Positions 11,628 to 23,525 are shown, numbered from the stretch's first letter. The stretch: 64,000 nucleotides of DNA from Clarireedia homoeocarpa (GCA_001465935.1 LNKV01000002.1:496001-560000), one strand, 5' to 3'. Notes: generated from the sequence alone by a model not told the origin. Numbers and translations are program-made.

Positions 11628-12901
11628 ATGGCACCACCAGAAGGTCTCCCGGAAATGGAATACCGATACCTAGGACCATCCGGTATCCAAGTGTCTGTGA
11701 TTTCTCTCGGAGGCTGGCTCACATATGGTGGACATGTCGAGAACGGTAAGTATCTACAGCTCAGTCGCTATTCATTGCATCTCAAACTACTGAATTACTA
11801 ACAAAACCCCTCCAGAAAACACATTCGCCTGCATGAAGGCTGCCTATGATGTTGGCATCAACTTCTTCGACTGCGCCGAGGGCTACTCCGGCGGGGAATC
11901 CGAGCGCGTAATGGGTCAAGCCATCAAAAAGTTTGGCTGGAAGAGAAATGATTTGGTTATTTCCACAAAGGCACTAGCTCTCTCAATCAAGTTCTCTTCC
12001 CATTTCCCATTGTCATAGAAACTAACACCATGGCAACAAAAGATCTACTGGGGCCAAGCCAACGGTGAAAAAATCATCAATAACCTCGGTCTCTCCCGCA
12101 AACGCATCATCGAGGGAACAAACCTCTCCCTCGAACGTCTGCAGCTGGACTACGTTGATGTGATCTATGCGCATCGACCCGATCGTGCTTGTCCTATGGA
12201 AGAAATTGTCCGAGCGTTCAATTATCTCATTGAGACAGGAAAGGCTTTCTACTGGGGAACATCCGAAGTACGTCCCTACCCTTCTCCCTTCCTCCATATC
12301 TTCCACCCCCACCTCTTTCCAGCATAAAAATAACCCCTCCTCCTCCCCTCTACAGTGGACAGCCGCCGAAATCGCCTCCGCACACACCCACGCCCGCCGC
12401 CTCAACCTCATCGGTCCCATAGTTGAACAACCCCAATACAACCTCCTCGAACGGCAAAAAGTCGAAGGCGAGTTCCTTCCCCTCTACAATGACCCAGGGC
12501 TCGGACTCACCATTTTCTCCCCCCTCAAAATCGGCATCCTCACCGGAAAATATAACGACGGCATCCCATCGGGCTCTCGTCTCGACAGCAGCACGGATCC
12601 CTTCGTGCAGGGCATGAATAAAAAATTCGGCGGCGAGGACTGGCAGCGCCAGATCAAGCAAGTCGAGCTGTTGAAGCCTGTGGCTGAAAAGTTAGGGCTG
12701 AGTCTGGCCGTGTTCTCCATGGCGTGGGTATTGAAGAATGAGCGCGTGAGCAGTGCCATCACGGGGGCCTCGAGGCCGGAGCAGATTTATGAGACGGTGA
12801 AGGCGTTGAGTGCGAGGGAGAAGTTGACGCCGGAGATTATGGCGGAGATTGATGAGATTTTGGGGAACAAACCGCCAGGCCTGCAGAAGAGGTATGTTTA
12901 G
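11628..12901 (+). CDS. Aldo/keto reductase, voltage-gated K+ channel beta-subunit type
   Basis: Four exons (11628-11745, 11816-11970, 12043-12267, 12356-12901) give 347 residues, normal for this family. The start follows ATTCACA at 11628. It shows AKR features: the N-terminal strand YRYLGPSGIQVSVISLGGW, the catalytic-Asp/Tyr region NFFDCAEGYSGGESE, VISTK-IYWG, and YVDVIYAHRPD. The C-terminal NADPH-binding part has ITGASRPEQIYE. Such enzymes reduce aldehydes and ketones with NADPH in the cytosol; the close relatives are yeast/plant Kv-beta-like proteins. The second intron (11971-12042) starts with GC rather than GT, the only reading that keeps the conserved VISTKIYWG junction. Without splicing the frame stops at about 12018. 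Confidence 0.93.
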
Positions 12902-13167
12902 ATGGAGAGAAGACATTAGAGAATGCAAGGCAGAGAGAGATATATAGCAACAACAGGCACGTACATACAAATGATACATCAATCAATAGAGAAACTGAAA
13001 ATACCAAAGCTTGCTGACGCTCGGCTAATTACATATGCATATCGTCCCAAAATAAGTGTTATATAACTTCTGCCACCAACTCTTTTAGAGAAACAAATAT
13101 AGCTATACACTACAAAACCACGCTCTGCTTGCATCCCACATCAGCAAATCACAGCACTTCCAAGATA

Positions 13168-16100
13168 TCACTTCTTTCCCTTCTTCGCAGCAGGTTTCCG
13201 AGCCTTTTTCTTGGGAACCTCTTCTTCCTCTTCATCATCATCAATCATATCATCGTCGTCGTCCTTCTTGCCCTTCTTCTTTGCAGCAGCCTTCTTTGCA
13301 GCCGGCTTCTTGACCTTAGGCTGCTTGATATATTTATCTTTCTTAAGATCGGTCTCCTCATCGTCCTCCACTGGCTCAGCAATAACTTCCGCGTCATCTT
13401 CTTCTTCAAACGCTTCTTCCAGATCCGGCGCCACTTTGGCAACTTTGGTGGGCTGGAAGACGTTGCTTGCTTTCATGAACGGAACGGGATGGGTTCGCGC
13501 ATTGTAACTGCAGCTAGATTAGTATGCGAGGGGTCGCTAAAAATAATTGATCTGGTGAAACTTACGATCGTGTGAAATTGGCTTTGGTCTGGGTCGCCAG
13601 ATTCACGCCTTCCATGTTCTGCTCCCCCACACCAAGTTCCATGATGTAATCGAAGTCATCTTTAGTCAAGAAGTAACTATCCATGAGATCAATAACTTCA
13701 TCGACACAATCTCTACCTTCAACTTCAAGTCGTCGAATCATCTTATCCCAAAGGACTGGTAAGTATTGCTGGCGAATTTCGTGGCGATCTCCTGAGGATC
13801 GAAGTCGCATGTGTGATTGAATTTCCTTCACAAATCGCGACAATTTGCCGTACTTGCTGTTGTTACCAAGCCACGCGGTGAAACTTGTTCTCCCACCAAG
13901 ATTGCCTGCGATAAAGCTTGCTGGTCGAACCGTGCTGAAAACTGCGTGTGCTGGCATGAGAGACCATTGTTGTTGAGATCCATGAATCATCCGATCGACC
14001 AGATCACCATCACTAATGCTCTCTGCGGCTTGATCTACGAGTTGCAGTACCTTAAGTCTATGTTCCCGAGAACTACCAGCAGTATTGGCCTGCTGCGGTG
14101 TTGTGTTCAAATAATTCTCTTGTATCATCAAAGGAGTAAACTCGTGGTCGTTAAAGTATAACTCGATTTTGTCGTTTAAGGTGGCTTTGCTTGTAGCATT
14201 AAACATATGTCCACTAAGGAGCTGGCCGCAAATATCCCATGGTTTCAACACGACATGCTTCTGCCATGCTTTCGACATTGCCTTTCCTGAATCAAAGTCC
14301 ATAGCTTCCTGGTCGAGTTTTGCAGTGGAGATCATATTGATAACTTGTCGGATGTCGTTTCCACTGCCTTCGATGAGAGCATCTATTACTGGTACCGGAA
14401 GCTTCAACCCCTCGCGATGGCAAATGGTGGCGATACGAGAACGGATCATATCCACTGAAGGTCGTCTGAAGCCCATATCAAATGTCACATGGTCAAAAGG
14501 TTTCATTTTCGGGAGCTTGCGATCATTGCAAATCAGTATCATAGGAATGTCGGTCGTCTTGCAGAGTTTGGCCATTGCGCCTACACCACCTCGATCTCCA
14601 GCTGACATGCCGTCGACTTCGTCCATGATTAAAACGATCTTTTTCTTTGTTTTATCGACCGCCTTGCCGTCTCCTGCAAAATAGCCAAGCAGGGAATTGT
14701 TGTTTAGAACCTCGCTCAACCCACTCTCTACCAATTTTTTGCTTCTGACATCACTAGCATTACTCTCCAATACATCATAACCAGCAAGTTTTGCAGCCAG
14801 ATGAGCGGCAGTGGTCTTTCCAATACCGGGAGGCCCGTGGATGATGATTGCTCGGTAGCCTCCAAGTCCATCTGCACCTCTCTTCATAAAATTGTATTTA
14901 TGAGCAGCAGACCAACCTTTGAGCCAGGACTGAATCTTTTCGACTTGCCCTTTGTTACCACAGATTTGGTTGAGTTGCGTTGGAGCATACTTGGCTGTCC
15001 AAAGTTGTGAAGAGGGTGGTACAGTGGCTTTACGGGGAGCAAGCGGTGCGGATGATTGGCCTTTTGCAGCAGCAATTTTCTGAGCCTCCTTGGCCGCTTT
15101 CTCTGCTTCTGCAATCTTTTTCTTCTCTTCTCTGTCTATTTCTTCTGCAGCTTCGCGAATTTTTTTCTCCTCTGCCCTCTTCTTCTCTTCATTCTTCTCC
15201 GCAGCCTTTCCGTCACCCCCATTAGCAGGTAAAACGCGAAGCAATGCAAAAAGTCCATTTTCATCAATTGTTTTGATCTTCATATCGTGGATTTTCCTTA
15301 GCTTGCTGGGCCCAGCGTCGGTTCCGAGAACAACATAACTGGTCTTGCTACTCGGAGTACTCGTAACTTTTCCACCATAGCGTTTCACAAGCTCTATGCC
15401 CTCGTCTCTTGAGATTGTGTTAAGAACTCCTGTAAAAACAAACGTCATACCGGCCAAGCAGTTCTCTGCGCCTTGAGGAATGTCTGCCATTCCAGCTGCT
15501 GGAGGAGGACCACTGTTACCACCTCCTGCATTCTTACGCCAATCAAATTTGAAGTTGGGGTCTTTTGGAGGAGGAGTTGGCGCCCGAACAGTTGGGATGT
15601 TGTCCAGAATTGCTTGTATCGACGAGCTTTCCGGCTCTGCTGTTTTCTTGGCAGGAGCACGAGGCTTCTTTGCTGGTGGGGGTTTTGAAGTTTTGCTCTT
15701 GGTGGATTTGGTGGTAGGAGCCTCGTCTTCGTCATCCGATTCTAGATCTACCGATTTCCGCTTTTTGCCATTTGCTGCGGCCTTCTTGCCAGGCTTCCCA
15801 TTAGCAAGCACGTCGTCATCATCCTCATCATCCGGCATGACAAAGGCGTCCTCGTCATCTGCATCCTTCATCTCAACGTCCATATCCTTCTTCGCTAATT
15901 CAGGCTTCGATTTCGAGATCACTTTCTTGGGCTTCGGTAGGACCTCATCGTCACTCTCGACTTCAACGTATCCATCATCCTTGCGTCTACCAGTCTTCTT
16001 CACATCAGCAGCAAATATGTCGTCATCTTTGTCATCTAAAAATGTGAAGTCGTCCTCATCTTTAAGTTCCTTGTATGTTGTCGGTCCCTTCTTCCGCGCT

Positions 16101-16561
16101 GATGATCGTCCACTCGTTTCCGGTGGGGGAGGTTGTGGTTTAGAGATAGCTTTCGCCTGCTTAGGCTTTGGTCTATTACTTGAAGCAAAGAAGTCATCGG
16201 CGGTAGTTTCTTGTCCTTCAGGAGACTCTGCTTTGCTAAATTTGACTGTTAGTGAGGTATATAACTTTTTTGAGGCACAACCTACACTGGTTTCTTGGGC
16301 GCAGCTTTTTTTGGCGTAGCTTTTTTTGTCCTGTGATCTTTCAGTATTTGTTAAATAAGACGGATAGAAATGCATACACTGGTTCATCATCATCGCTGTC
16401 TTCAATGATCTTGCGACCTGTTGATAATTGTTAGTATTTGCAATTACGTTTTGTAGATCTGTAAAAAGCTTACTATTCTTTTTCTTCTCCTCCTTCTTGG
16501 GACGAATCGGAGTAGCAGCTTGAGGTTTGCCTCCGAAGAAGTTTCTAATATCTGCTGGCAT
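13168..16561 (-). CDS. RFC1: Replication factor C large subunit (RFC1)
   Basis: Five exons (16561-16474, 16417-16378, 16330-16286, 16235-13566, 13507-13168) give about 1060 residues. The N-terminus MPADIRNFFGG carries an I..FF PCNA-interaction-like motif. A charged linker follows, then a BRCT domain (GMTFVFTGVLNTISRDEGIE), an AAA+ ATPase with Walker A GPPGIGKTTAAH and Walker B VLIMDEVDGM, the RFC1 collar domain (WDICGQLL), and a Lys/Asp-rich tail ending KKARKPAAKKGKK. RFC1 is the large subunit of the clamp loader that places PCNA on primed DNA. The conserved ATG is at 16561; an in-frame upstream extension lacks similarity. It is divergent from the uL16m gene, with 316 bp between the starts. 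Confidence 0.97.
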
Positions 16562-16877
16562 GTTGAACAGCTCTAATAATGTACAGCCATACAATGCAGA
16601 ACTCAAAGCAGATGTAAGAGGTTGCGCAGTGGCAATTGGCAGTAGCAACGGTGGTTGTGAATTTGATCTGGTGCCTTTCTGGGAAGTTGATAATGATGAT
16701 GCATTGCCGTAGAGCTACGCGACCTGACGCGGAAAGAACGCGGCGCCAGGCTCCCGAGTCCTGCAAGCTAAATTGAATTTGGCCTCATATTTTAGGCAGG
16801 AACACTTTTGAACATCGAATTTCTGAAGCTCGACATCCACTAGAATTCTTCGACAATAACGTCCCAAGCCAGCCACG
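16562..16877. promoter_or_regulatory. Shared divergent promoter, RFC1 / mitochondrial uL16
   Basis: Only 316 bp separates the RFC1 start (-) from the uL16m start (+), so both promoters and leaders overlap here. I see no clear TATA box. Confidence 0.6.
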
Positions 16878-17746
16878 ATGAAAACACGATCGTTGCAGAG
16901 CTTCACAGTTCAATTTGGCAGGCTTTCAATAGCTACAACCCCGGTGCGGCCTCTAAGCTCGATACTTTGTCATACCGCGCCCCTCACCTCTACCTTGAAT
17001 AATGACCCCAAATTGAATCGCCCATTCTCCAGCACAGCGGTCAATGCAGGCAATTGGCTACTGCCAACTATGCCAGAAAAGAAGCGATCAAGAAAGGGTC
17101 GACCTCGTGTACCGACTGGAGGATCAGCAAGAGGAACTACCTTAGTATGGGGCGATTACGGCCTTCGAATGTGTGATCACCATCGTCGTGTTAGTGCGCA
17201 ACAGTTGAAGATTGGGGAGGATGCTATCAAGCTTAGATTGAAGGGTATGAGATACCGGTTGTACAAGAGGGTTTGTGCAAATATCGGTGTTTATAGCAGT
17301 GGTAACGAGGTGGGCTTGACAAATCTAAGCTTTGGGAAGCGGGGTCAGTAACACTGATTTCTTAAATAGGTCCGTCAAGGTAAAGGAAAAGGTTCTTTTG
17401 ATCACTGGGCATCAAGAATAGCAGTCAGCAAGATAATCTTCGAGTTGAAGGGAGATGTGCACGAACAGGTAGCGAGGGATGCTTTCCGGCTAGCGGGGAA
17501 CAAAATGCCTGGTAAGTAAGCAGTGACTTCTTCCATCCTTCGTACACTGACAGGAGAGTTCTAGGCCAGTATGAGTTCGTCAAGAAGGGAGACCCACCGG
17601 TTGTTGGGATAACAAAACTTGATGGAATAACGTTGGAGGAACTGAAGAGACCGAGGAGAAAGATACCATTAGATTCGATACCCCTCGGGTCTACTGCTGA
17701 GACTATCCCGACCACCGTGTCTGCGTCGATGTCACCGGATGCATAG
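16878..17746 (+). CDS. MRPL16: Mitochondrial large-subunit ribosomal protein uL16m
   Basis: Three exons (16878-17309, 17370-17511, 17565-17746) give about 251 residues. A ~55-residue basic, Ser/Thr-rich N-terminus (MKTRSLQSFTVQFGRLS) fits a mitochondrial presequence. The body matches bacterial-type L16: RKGRPRVPTGGSARGTTLVW, VRQGKGKGSFDHWASRIAVS, and IIFELKGDVHEQVARDAFRL. L16 sits near the A-site and helps position tRNA; here it acts in the mitochondrial ribosome. The last ~40 residues are Pro/Ser/Thr-rich and not part of the core. All introns are in frame with consensus ends. Confidence 0.95.
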
Positions 17747-18245
17747 GCGTGGGATGTGAACTTTGTGTTGTATCATAGGATCAACTGGGTCCATCCAGTC
17801 TCACAAAAATGAATATGTACAAACTTGAGCTTTTGAAGTAGACGTGACTCACTGGAGCATTTACCGCTCCAGCCGAGGTGCCCTTTTGATTTATATGATG
17901 AGCATGTCATACTTAAAAAGATCATGCGTACTTGGAACTATAGCAAACAAACCCCGGCAGAATCCTGTGGCATACGGGCGTGGCCAAAGAGTATGATGCT
18001 TCTGTGATATTCGCCAGAAACTATCGCCAATGAACCACATATATGAGTCCTTAGTAATGGCATGGGCAACAACATACAGTAAGAAGTATTGGCTACGCAC
18101 CACCTTGGAAAAAATCATAAATGTTATTGCCACCTTTGAGAACCTCCGAACTCCATCTCTATTAAAGAGCTCTTTCAATTTCTTTCCATTCTTAACGCCC
18201 GCTGAAGCCGTAACTCTCAATCCAAAAAGCCAAGTCCGTCTGGGT
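17747..18245. other. Convergent 3' region, uL16m / TFB5
   Basis: This 0.5 kb lies between the stop codons of two convergent genes. I see no gene or repeat; it should hold both 3' UTRs. Confidence 0.6.
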
Positions 18246-18561
18246 CTACTCCGAGCCCGAGTCATCAGGTGGCTGTTGCGTCTCCTTGAGTGCCTAACGG
18301 AGGTCAGTAATGATCAAATACATGGCAGATGGGATCATACATCTTCTAGTCTTGCTTTCAACATCGATAGCATGTTCTCCTTTATGACCAAAGTTTGGTC
18401 ATCCAAATCCTCGACAATATAGGCATGCTGTTCGTCGGCATCTATTTTGACGATGATTGATTTGATAGATGGATCGCATTCCACAAGGACACCTAGTTCG
18501 CTATGAGCAAGTTGTGCTTTCCGATCCATCGCATAAACATACCCCTGATAGCTCGTGGCAT
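18246..18561 (-). CDS. TFB5: TFIIH subunit TFB5 (TTDA/p8 ortholog)
   Basis: Three small exons (18561-18543, 18492-18341, 18293-18246) splice to 72 residues, the usual size of this family. The protein begins MPRAIRGVLVECDPSIK, continues YIVEDLDDQTLVIKENM, and ends LKETQQPPDDSGSE. The GVLVECDPSIKS..I.ID core is the Tfb5/TTDA signature. TFB5 stabilises TFIIH by binding Tfb2 and is needed for nucleotide excision repair. Both introns have GTATGT/GTATGA donors and AG acceptors, and the second has a TACTGAC branch point. Only the middle exon appears as an open frame, so a simple ORF search would miss the true N- and C-termini. Confidence 0.95.
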
Positions 18562-19214
18562 GATGTTACTCTTTGCTCTCAACCTATTTAACCCCTTTGT
18601 GTTTGTGCTTCTAGCTCGTGACTGCGCGTTGGAAAACCGAGAACGGATCGGATGGCGTAAAAGACCCGGCTCCGAAAGCTTTGCCCGCAAACATTTCTCA
18701 TTGGTTAGAATCAGAAGAAGCTTTCTCTGGGCTCAGATCATTACACCTCTCGGCAGTTTCGGAAAATGCGTAATCATTCCAATTCGTTACTCCAGTCCGT
18801 TCGAAGCGTTGGAATATCGACAGCTACTTGTAGCTGGAAGGGTTCCGTTTCATGGTATTGTATTACAAAGGCTGGATTGATCAAATGTCCACTTTGTCCA
18901 TTTCTGCATTGCTCCTTTCTTTATTGAATGTCTTTTCTTTGCTTACTCCAATCCTTTCTACGCTGACCCAGAAAGACCTATTGGTTCATATCTACAAGCT
19001 TGCAGGCACATGAGAGAAAAGGTAGTGCGGGAATTATTGATTCGGCTTCCCACCACTACCCTCTGTCCATTGCTCATGAGCAGGCTCTTTAAAAGGCCTA
19101 TCATGACGATTAGACATTGAAATTCTCAATGTGAAGAAGGCTCATATATATTCTTCTACAGATCTTCTCTCGAACAAGCTTCCTATTGAGCTCCTTCACC
19201 AGCCGAATGCCAAC
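18562..19214. other. Divergent intergenic region, TFB5 / PPxY membrane protein
   Basis: This 0.65 kb contains the promoters of both flanking genes. No further gene or notable repeat is seen. Confidence 0.55.
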
Positions 19215-20171
19215 ATGAGATCGAGACTCCGAAGAGGTGGCTGTCGACACTGCTACGGGCCTTCATCTGTCGCGCACCTTTTTCTGTTGATAGTCCTACC
19301 TGACATCTCATACGCACAGCTCACTTCGGCCATACCTACTACTCTTATCACCTCCACGATACCCCCATCGAATACCCCGCCATCATTTCCTGTTCAAACC
19401 TCCCCTTCTCCTGATGACGATAACCAAGACGATCCGTCCAGTCATGTCTTCAACTACTACTTTGTGATAATCGCTCTCTTCGTTCTAATAGTCTTTGCCA
19501 TCATCTACTTCGTCTCCCGCCGCAGGAAGCAAAAAGCCGCCCTATTAAGAAACAATGGACAGAGCGCTTTAGCCCGTGACGTACAATCCTTCGCAGAATT
19601 TAGACAAAGGTTTGGACCAAGAAGAGCAGGGGCTGGGCTTATGGGAATGACAAGAGGACCGATAAACGGAGGCGAACACAGGGAAAGACAAGAGGGACTA
19701 GATGAGAGAGGCGAGGCTCCTCCAGCTTATGTGGAAGGAGACAAGCCACCGAGTCTCAGGAGTGTGGATATTGCATATAGTGGTGACACGGCATACGGAT
19801 CGAATACTGATAGGAACAGCCGGGAACGCAACAGACTATCTGTGCCAAATAGCACGTCTGAAGAATATGTACAACCAACGGCAGGCTCTGTGGAAGGCAC
19901 GAGAAGTTCGGAAAACCATAACGCCTTGGGAGGGCTAACCATACCAGCACCTGTGGCTAGTTCACTTATATCCGGTCAAGATGTAGAATTGGGCACATTG
20001 ACTAGGACCACCACGACTGATAGACTGCCCCTCAGACCTCCAACTTATTCCGAGACTGTGATGAATGAAACATCTGAGCTTGCACGACCAGCCAATACGG
20101 TCATTGGGCATGAAAGATTTCATTCTACGAGACGATTGATGAGCGAAAGTAGGACGTCGTCAGAAGTATAA
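19215..20171 (+). CDS. Single-pass membrane protein with two PPxY motifs
   Basis: A single exon encodes 318 residues. The frame is open further upstream, but the first in-frame ATG is 19215. That start gives an N-terminal hydrophobic signal-like segment (AHLFLLIVLPDISYAQ). A Ser/Thr/Pro-rich stretch of ~45 residues follows, then one transmembrane helix at about 81-100 (YYFVIIALFVLIVFAIIYFV) with a basic stop-transfer RRRKQK. The rest is a ~215-residue polar tail predicted to face the cytosol. The tail has PPAY at about 169-172 and PPTY at about 275-278. PPxY motifs bind WW domains of Rsp5/NEDD4 ubiquitin ligases, so a role as a membrane-anchored ligase adaptor or client is a reasonable inference. 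I recognise no named family. Confidence 0.8.
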   Translation: MRSRLRRGGCRHCYGPSSVAHLFLLIVLPDISYAQLTSAIPTTLITSTIPPSNTPPSFPVQTSPSPDDDNQDDPSSHVFNYYFVIIALFVLIVFAIIYFVSRRRKQKAALLRNNGQSALARDVQSFAEFRQRFGPRRAGAGLMGMTRGPINGGEHRERQEGLDERGEAPPAYVEGDKPPSLRSVDIAYSGDTAYGSNTDRNSRERNRLSVPNSTSEEYVQPTAGSVEGTRSSENHNALGGLTIPAPVASSLISGQDVELGTLTRTTTTDRLPLRPPTYSETVMNETSELARPANTVIGHERFHSTRRLMSESRTSSEV

Positions 20172-20573
20172 CAAGAAAGGAATTATGATTCGAATCAGCT
20201 GGGTGAATGTATTATATGGCTGAGGAATTATGTGAACAGTAATGAGACGGTCGGTCAGATCAAAAGTGACATATGGGGTTTGGATGGCAATGGTTTATGG
20301 CAAGTGCATAGGGAAAGGGCATACCATGGAAAGGACATAAGGCAATTGGCCAAGGTTTGGGAAATCATGATTATGACAGATTGCGTTGGGTTTATGAATT
20401 GGATGGCACCATGTGATGTATTATAGATTCTATTCTTGCGTTGCATTAGCATGTCTCAGGTATAAAAGTATTTTCACTCAGATTTGTTGCTAAAAGGGCC
20501 GTTTGGTGCTGAACACGAGCGTATTCTCTCCTCAAATGATACTTTGCTTTCTTTCTTAGCAGTAAGGATTGAC
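20172..20573. other. Convergent 3' region, PPxY protein / GH51
   Basis: This 0.4 kb between two convergent stop codons shows no gene or clear repeat. Confidence 0.55.
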
Positions 20574-22719
20574 TCAGGATTTTTCCAGTTCCCTATCGCC
20601 TGCCCAAGCCAGCTTTCTTGTATCCAGTCTCGTTCCTTCTGACATCTGAACCTCTGAGACTTTCTCTCCTGTGGCCCATCTCAACATAGTAATCGAATGC
20701 TTTCCAAAGGTATATTTCCCTTTCCCGTCCCACTTGCTCTCTTTGAGTCCTACCTCTTCTTTTTCTTGCGTATTTGCCACTTTGACACTGGCCCCTGTAA
20801 TAGTATAGACCTCCACCTCACCCTCCACTACACCTTTCAACTCCGTCTCGAAACTTAACTCTTCACTAACATTGACAACAACTAAGCTCACCCACCCCTC
20901 TTCATTCACAACAGCAGAAACATCTAGCCAGCTCGCACCCCCATCTCCTGCAACCACACTCCCTATCCATCTCGGTTTAAATCCTCCCTCATACGCACTT
21001 CCCCGAACATGACATCCAATGGTCCATCCACGCATATACTTGCTAAATAACCACAACGGCCACCAGGTCGTCTGTTTCGAGATGCCGTCTTTGCTCGTCA
21101 TCAATGGCGAAATTACATTTACGCTCTGCGCAATATTCGCCATGCCAACATATTTACTCTGTCGGATAAACACGTTCAGCCAGATTCCTACCGCAAGTGC
21201 ATCGCTGAGCGTGTACTTCTCCTCGGCACCTTCTTCACCTGGTGCGCGCAGCGGATCCCATACGTTCCATTCGTCGAAACAGATGGTGGGAACTGGAACG
21301 GAGGGAGGAATTTTGGCCTGGATGCGAGCGATTTGGATGAGGTGTGCGGCGGATTGGATGGCAAGTTCGGCTTGTAAGGGTGCGAATGCATTGGATACGT
21401 GTTCGTTTGATGTGCTATAGATGTGGATGCTGTGCATAGCTACGTGATGGATATTGGGGAGGAGGACAGTCAGATCCCAGGGCGAGAGACCGGTTTCGCC
21501 GCAGAGGATGAGTTGGAGGGTGGGGTCGAGGAGGTGCAGTGCTTTAGCCCATTGGAGGGCTTTCTTGGCACTTGAAGTTATCGATCAGATGGATATTCCG
21601 GATGATATGGAGTGCAATGGACTTACTAGTCTTCAGCAGTCATTTGTTCTACTTGCCATGGGCCCCACACTTCGTTTCCTAATGCCCAATACTTGATATT
21701 GTAAGGTTCTTCATGCCCATTTTTCCGCCTCAGATTGGCCCAATATGTGTTTCTCGTGCCATTACAATATTCAACCCAGGCTAGCGCTTCATCTAATGTG
21801 CCAGTTCCAAAGTTCAAGCAGAAGTATGGCTCAACACGTTTCTCTTTGCCTTCTGACAATACGCTGAGAAAGTGCATGAATTCATCGGTTCCTATTATCT
21901 TCATCAGTCAAATGACCAGTCAGGAATTGAAACATGAAGATATACCAAATTCGTTTGTCTCGGTTCCAAGCCAAGCAAGCTCAGGTCGAGCAGGTCGGTG
22001 TTCCTTGGACCCAATACCATCTTGCCAGTGGTATGTGGCACAGAAGTTCCCACCAGGATACCGAATTACGGGGATATCGAGATCACGGAGCGCGCCGAGG
22101 ACGTCGGTTCGGTAGCCGTGAGCGTCGGATAGGGGGTTGCCTGGATCGTAGATACCACCATAGATACAACGGCCCATATGCCTGCCTCATGTCAGCCTTC
22201 CATATATGAGATGATACAGATAAATCAGTGAACCGGCAAGTGCCTGGGTAGCCAGATTGGTGTATAGGGCAGGTCGGTATGTAGAGCCAGTCTCAATGGA
22301 TGCTTTTCGAAACCCACGAGATTTTGGGAGCAAGGCTTCCACAAACAGTTACTTTTCTCGGGGACTGAGGATTCCCTTGAGCGTGTCGCTGCCAGTAAAC
22401 GAAAACCCATGTGCCCTCAGTTTTGTCTGGAGCAATTCATTGTGAAGGATCGCAATGCCAGCAGATTTTGGTACCAGGCAATAATATGTCTTCTTCAACA
22501 AGGGTGGACGAATCGAGTTGGAGGTCTCTTAACAGCATTCTGAAATACTCACTCCATGAATCCTCCATAAATCATAGGATCTATAGATCAGATTAGAACA
22601 GCACATCTTCAATATGTTGGCGCAACCGAGAGCAACTTACCAACCTTCGACAGCCTACGTGCCGCATCAACACTGATGGAAGGAGTCTCCTCATCAGGAA
22701 TCCTTGTGAAGGTCGTCAT
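20574..22719 (-). CDS. GH51 alpha-L-arabinofuranosidase, intracellular type
   Basis: Five exons (22719-22641, 22580-22553, 22181-21946, 21891-21627, 21570-20574) give about 534 residues. There is no signal peptide (start MTTFTRIPDEETPS), as in the bacterial-like intracellular GH51 group. Family landmarks are DPMIYGGFME-HMGRCIYGGI, IRYPGGNF, the acid/base Glu in YWALGNEVWG, and the nucleophile Glu in CFDEWNVW. GH51 enzymes remove terminal arabinofuranose from arabinan and arabinoxylan fragments, so this one should act on imported oligosaccharides. Exon 2 is only 28 nt. Intron 2 is 371 nt while the other three are about 54-60 nt, yet the family alignment runs straight across it. The gene is divergent from a sugar transporter. 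Confidence 0.93.
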
Positions 22720-23525
22720 CTTGTTGATATTCTGTGCCGCTTCACAATTAAAAAACCAAAGTTGCAAACTCACAATACAACATCATACCCCTCATGAAAT
22801 CGAACCATCTTGTACCTCGGAACACATGATCTATCCCAAATCCAAGCTCCCCTCCAATATCCACCTGGTGCCAAAAGCTCAACTCAAAGGCTGTACGTAC
22901 TAGCCGCATCAATTTCCACATCTCTCGGTTGATTGGTGCGCATGTAACTCTCTCCAAACTATTCCCGACTTTGCATGCGCATGCCGCAAGCGAGTCGATA
23001 TGAGTTGGGGAAAACTCAGCCGCCGAAAAATTACTCCACCGGACGGGTCAGACCAAGGTGCAGGTGGCTTACGCTTTCCCCACGTCTTGCATCCCTGCAC
23101 CACAATTCCAAACAGCAGAAACAAGCGACGGAAATTGTCCCAGGGAAGGTAAGGAGTGCTTCGTACTGGCTAGACGCCTCGTGCAAACCTTGAAATGCAC
23201 ATGCGTGCTAAATGGAAGGCCTTCTCCGAGCCGTCATGTTGATTGGGATTGCGTGGACGGACGAATCATGGCAAGATTCACAATGCGGAGCGCTTGAAGC
23301 TATCACCGATATCCATGACTGGAGTTACCAAGTTTCCCCAGGATCCCCGCATGTGGCATCTTGGTACGCATGGTTACGGTTCTTGGGATTGGTGAGTTGG
23401 GCTTGTGATTCGTGGTGTGGTACTATATATAAGATGTGAAGGCTTCCTCCCCATACGACTCCATTCTTGTATCTCTGGTTGAGTATACATTCTACACTGT
23501 AAGCTTGAGTGTTAAAGCTGCAGAT
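22720..23525. promoter_or_regulatory. Shared divergent promoter, GH51 / sugar transporter
   Basis: These 806 bp lie between the two start codons. A good TATA box (TATATATAAG, 23424-23433) is about 95 bp upstream of the transporter ATG. No gene lies between. Shared regulation by a pentose-responsive factor is inferred from the arrangement only. Confidence 0.6.

Noticed and set aside
15480..16319. 279-codon plus-strand frame antisense to RFC1
   Set aside because: It is the complement of the Lys/Asp/Ser-rich RFC1 linker and is Ser/Phe-rich as expected for a shadow frame.
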